This document shows positions 62,463 to 64,000 of a DNA stretch of 64,000 nucleotides, one piece after another. The notes below the pieces were generated by a model. The model saw nothing but the letters and a program-made list of their open reading frames with translations. It searched no databases and was not told the DNA's origin. Within the stretch, counting starts at the first letter, position 1. Each line of letters opens with the position of its first letter. A program made the translations under genes and the position numbers. The DNA comes from Polyangia bacterium (lineage in GTDB: Bacteria; Myxococcota_A; Polyangia; Fen-1088). Location of the stretch: assembly GCA_036268875.1 (NCBI GenBank), contig DATATI010000066.1:62001-126000 (forward strand). Reading direction: 5' to 3'.

Positions 62463-62825
62463 TCAGCGCGAGGCGCGACGCTGCAGGCGGCGGCAGAACC
62501 CGGCGATGGCCTGGCGGTGCTCCGGGCGCAAGGCGATGAACGAGACGCCGGTGCGACGAAAAGAACCGACCGGCGTGTCGCTGGTGATCACCCCTTCGGC
62601 GGCGATCTCTTCGGGCGAGCCCGGCAGCGAAAAAGTCAGCGCCACCGGCGTGCGCGGCTTGTACGAGGCGTCCTTGGTTCGCTTGATGGTGATGCCGCCC
62701 GGGCAGATGTCCTCCGCCTGGCAAAGCTGGATCCGGCCACTGGTTGCGTTCTTGACCGCGAACGTGGCGGCCGTGCGCCGCATCTGGCGCCGCTCGCGGT
62801 CGGTTCTGCGCCGCTCTCCGGACAT
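62463..62825 (-). CDS. PilZ-domain protein
   Basis: The 120-residue protein has a basic N-terminus (GERRRTDRERRQMRR, the RxxxR part) and AEDICPGGITIKR, which match a PilZ domain that may bind cyclic di-GMP. The second part (VITSDTPVGSFRRTGVSFI) completes the barrel. It converges with the flavoprotein. It probably regulates motility or envelope functions. Confidence 0.85.
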   Translation of the reverse strand: MSGERRRTDRERRQMRRTAATFAVKNATSGRIQLCQAEDICPGGITIKRTKDASYKPRTPVALTFSLPGSPEEIAAEGVITSDTPVGSFRRTGVSFIALRPEHRQAIAGFCRRLQRRASR

Positions 62826-62870
62826 ACCCCATTGTCGCGGCGGCCGGCGGAATCCGCAAAAAATTTGCGC

Positions 62871-62933
62871 TTACTCCACCAGCGGCTGCGCTTATTCCAC
62901 CAGCGGCTGCGCTTACTCCACCAGAGGCTGCGC
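62871..62933. repeat. Three tandem 21-base units, each ending in a stop codon
   Basis: The units at 62871-62891, 62892-62912 and 62913-62933 differ at one or two positions. On the minus strand each encodes AQPLVE and a stop, so the C-terminus and stop codon of the Trm112-like gene are triplicated and two redundant copies follow its stop. The duplication is recent by its similarity. Confidence 0.9.
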
Positions 62934-63086
62934 CTCTTCGATGATGAAGTTCGGAATCTCGTCGGTCACTGCAAAGGCCAGCCGGCAGCGGGCGCATTCG
63001 AAGGCGCTTTCGTCCGGGCGCAGAGTCAACGGACCCTTGCATTTTGGACAGGCCAGGATCTCGATCAGCTCTTTGTTCAACGGCAC
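62913..63086 (-). CDS. Trm112/UPF0434 family small zinc-ribbon protein
   Basis: The 57-residue protein reads ELIEILACPKCKGPLTL, then FECARCRLAFAVTDEIPNFI, with two CxxC pairs that likely bind zinc. It resembles Trm112-like partners of methyltransferases. A GTG at 63086 or TTG at 63080 starts the frame. The 3' end carries an extra tandem repeat. Its separation from the PilZ gene is 87 bases. Confidence 0.82.
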   Translation of the reverse strand: MPLNKELIEILACPKCKGPLTLRPDESAFECARCRLAFAVTDEIPNFIIEEAQPLVE

Positions 63087-63140
63087 GGCGCCGGTGTTTA
63101 TACCTGAAATCCCCCCCCTGGGATACGATGCTCGCGGACC

Positions 63141-64000
63141 ATGAAACGCGTGATCTTCACCGTTGTCCTCCTCGGCGCTTTGGCCTTTTTTGCCTGGACC
63201 GTGCGGCGTTTTGCCCGCCTGATCCTGGGCGGACGCCCGGATGTCCGCACCGATCACCCGGGCGATCGGGTGGCGTCGGTGATGACCTATTTCTTCGGCC
63301 AGAAGAAGGTGGTCGAAAAAACCGTCATCCCGGCGGCCCGGGCCAAGCGCCTGGTCAGCGCCATCGGCAGCAAGTACCACTTTCTGATCTTCTGGGGCTT
63401 CATCATCATCACCGTCGGCACCGGTGAGACGCTGCTGCAGGGGATCTTCCCGTCGTTCGCCCTGACCGACCTCCTCGGCCCGACGCTGGGGCGTTTTCTC
63501 TATGCCACGATCGACGTGTCCAACGTGCTGGTGCTGGCGACGATCGTCTTCGCCGTCTTCCGTCGCGTGGTCTTGAAACCGCGCCTCATCCCGATGAGCC
63601 GCGACGCCGCCGCCATCCTGGGCGCCATCGCCTTGCTGATGATCACCCACTATGGCATCCACGGCCTGCGCGCCGCCGCCGGGGCCGGCCAGGCGGGGTT
63701 CCCGCTCTCGAACGCCATCGGCGACGCCCTGGCCGGGTTGTCGGCGCCCACGGCGATGGCGTGGTCCGAAGTCTGCTGGTGGCTCCACGTCGTGGTGGTG
63801 CTGGCGTTCCTGAACTACCTGCTTTACTCGAAGCACAGCCACATCATCGCGGCGCTGCCGAACATCTATTTTCGCAAGCTGGGCCAGCGCGGAATCCTGC
63901 CCAAGCTGAACATGGAAGCCGACGACATGGCCGCCACCGGCGTGGTTTCCGAGTACAAGGACTTCACCTGGAAGTCGCTCCTCGACGGCTACGCCTGCAC
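63141..64000 (+). CDS. Membrane Fe-S oxidoreductase (HdrD/NarI-type) N-terminal part, truncated by window edge
   Basis: The visible 286 residues include about five transmembrane helices: an N-terminal anchor, then YHFLIFWGFIIITVG near residue 80 and ITHYGIHGLR near 170. WWLHVVVVLAFLNYLL near 215 and KHSHIIAAL follow, with histidines placed as haem b ligands in NarI-like domains. The end (SLLDGYAC) is the expected start of a [4Fe-4S] ferredoxin segment. Such proteins, with heterodisulfide-reductase-like CCG domains, move electrons between quinones and soluble partners. The gene continues past the window. Confidence 0.85.
   Translation, partial: MKRVIFTVVLLGALAFFAWTVRRFARLILGGRPDVRTDHPGDRVASVMTYFFGQKKVVEKTVIPAARAKRLVSAIGSKYHFLIFWGFIIITVGTGETLLQGIFPSFALTDLLGPTLGRFLYATIDVSNVLVLATIVFAVFRRVVLKPRLIPMSRDAAAILGAIALLMITHYGIHGLRAAAGAGQAGFPLSNAIGDALAGLSAPTAMAWSEVCWWLHVVVVLAFLNYLLYSKHSHIIAALPNIYFRKLGQRGILPKLNMEADDMAATGVVSEYKDFTWKSLLDGYAC

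Noticed and set aside
62913-63842. A 309-codon minus-strand frame that ends in the Trm112-like sequence
   Set aside because: Only the last 57 codons match a family; the rest is antisense of the membrane oxidoreductase.

Overview
The window is 64 kb of dense, high-GC bacterial chromosome. A myxobacterium-like member of Myxococcota (class Polyangia or a relative) fits best. Signs are lipoproteins with long Gly/Ser linkers after the lipobox, an FHA-domain sigma-54 activator, adjacent DUF1592/DUF1552 genes, a stand-alone PP2C phosphatase fused to a cyclic-nucleotide domain, and a large GlgE/TreS glucan locus. This placement is inference. There is no rRNA, CRISPR array, prophage or intact insertion sequence.

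Layout. 0-3 kb: end of a XylG/RbsA-type sugar ABC ATPase, its XylH-type permease, and a convergent FadR-type GntR repressor behind a bidirectional terminator. 3-8.5 kb: a lipoprotein, the FHA/sigma-54 regulator, a large c-type haem DHOR-like lipoprotein and a zinc-ribbon thioredoxin. 8.6-12.1 kb: a polytopic YfhO-like protein, a family 2 glycosyltransferase and a methyltransferase, probably a lipid-linked sugar module. 12.1-16 kb: the coupled DUF1592/DUF1552 pair and a DUF1345 membrane protein. 16.1-20 kb: a fumarase relic, then a two-domain KaiC-like ATPase overlapping a small unknown gene, with a GAF histidine kinase divergent from them. 20-30 kb: an accessory region that mixes intact stress-type genes (DUF3147 pair, pyrophosphatase, sensory-rhodopsin-transducer homologue, YdiJ-like FAD/Fe-S oxidoreductase, pyruvate-oxidase-like enzyme, tiny basic proteins, glycine-zipper stress protein) with relics of a TPP enzyme, a GH15 enzyme and an enolase-superfamily enzyme. 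30-43.6 kb: an alpha-glucan/trehalose locus (GlgB, maltokinase, GlgE, MalQ, TreS-maltokinase fusion, GH15 hydrolase, SemiSWEET). 43.6-47.8 kb: a second decayed stretch (Fic remnant, frameshifted glycosyltransferase) with a DUF433/DUF5615 toxin-antitoxin pair and a nuclease-like unknown. 47.8-64 kb: core genome with tRNA-Glu, tRNA-Gln, PP2C-CNB, fumC, an outer-membrane protein operon, dinB, thiO-apbE-folC-accD, purM-purN, a flavoprotein, PilZ, a Trm112-like protein and the start of an HdrD-like membrane Fe-S oxidoreductase.

How the genes work together. The 30-43 kb locus can convert trehalose to maltose (TreS), phosphorylate it (maltokinase), extend glucan (GlgE), branch it (GlgB) and recycle it (MalQ, GH15). 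The KaiC-like, unknown and kinase genes look like one signalling unit without KaiA or KaiB. The four or more relics around 16-29 kb and 44-46 kb suggest repeated insertion and decay there, while 48-64 kb looks stable.
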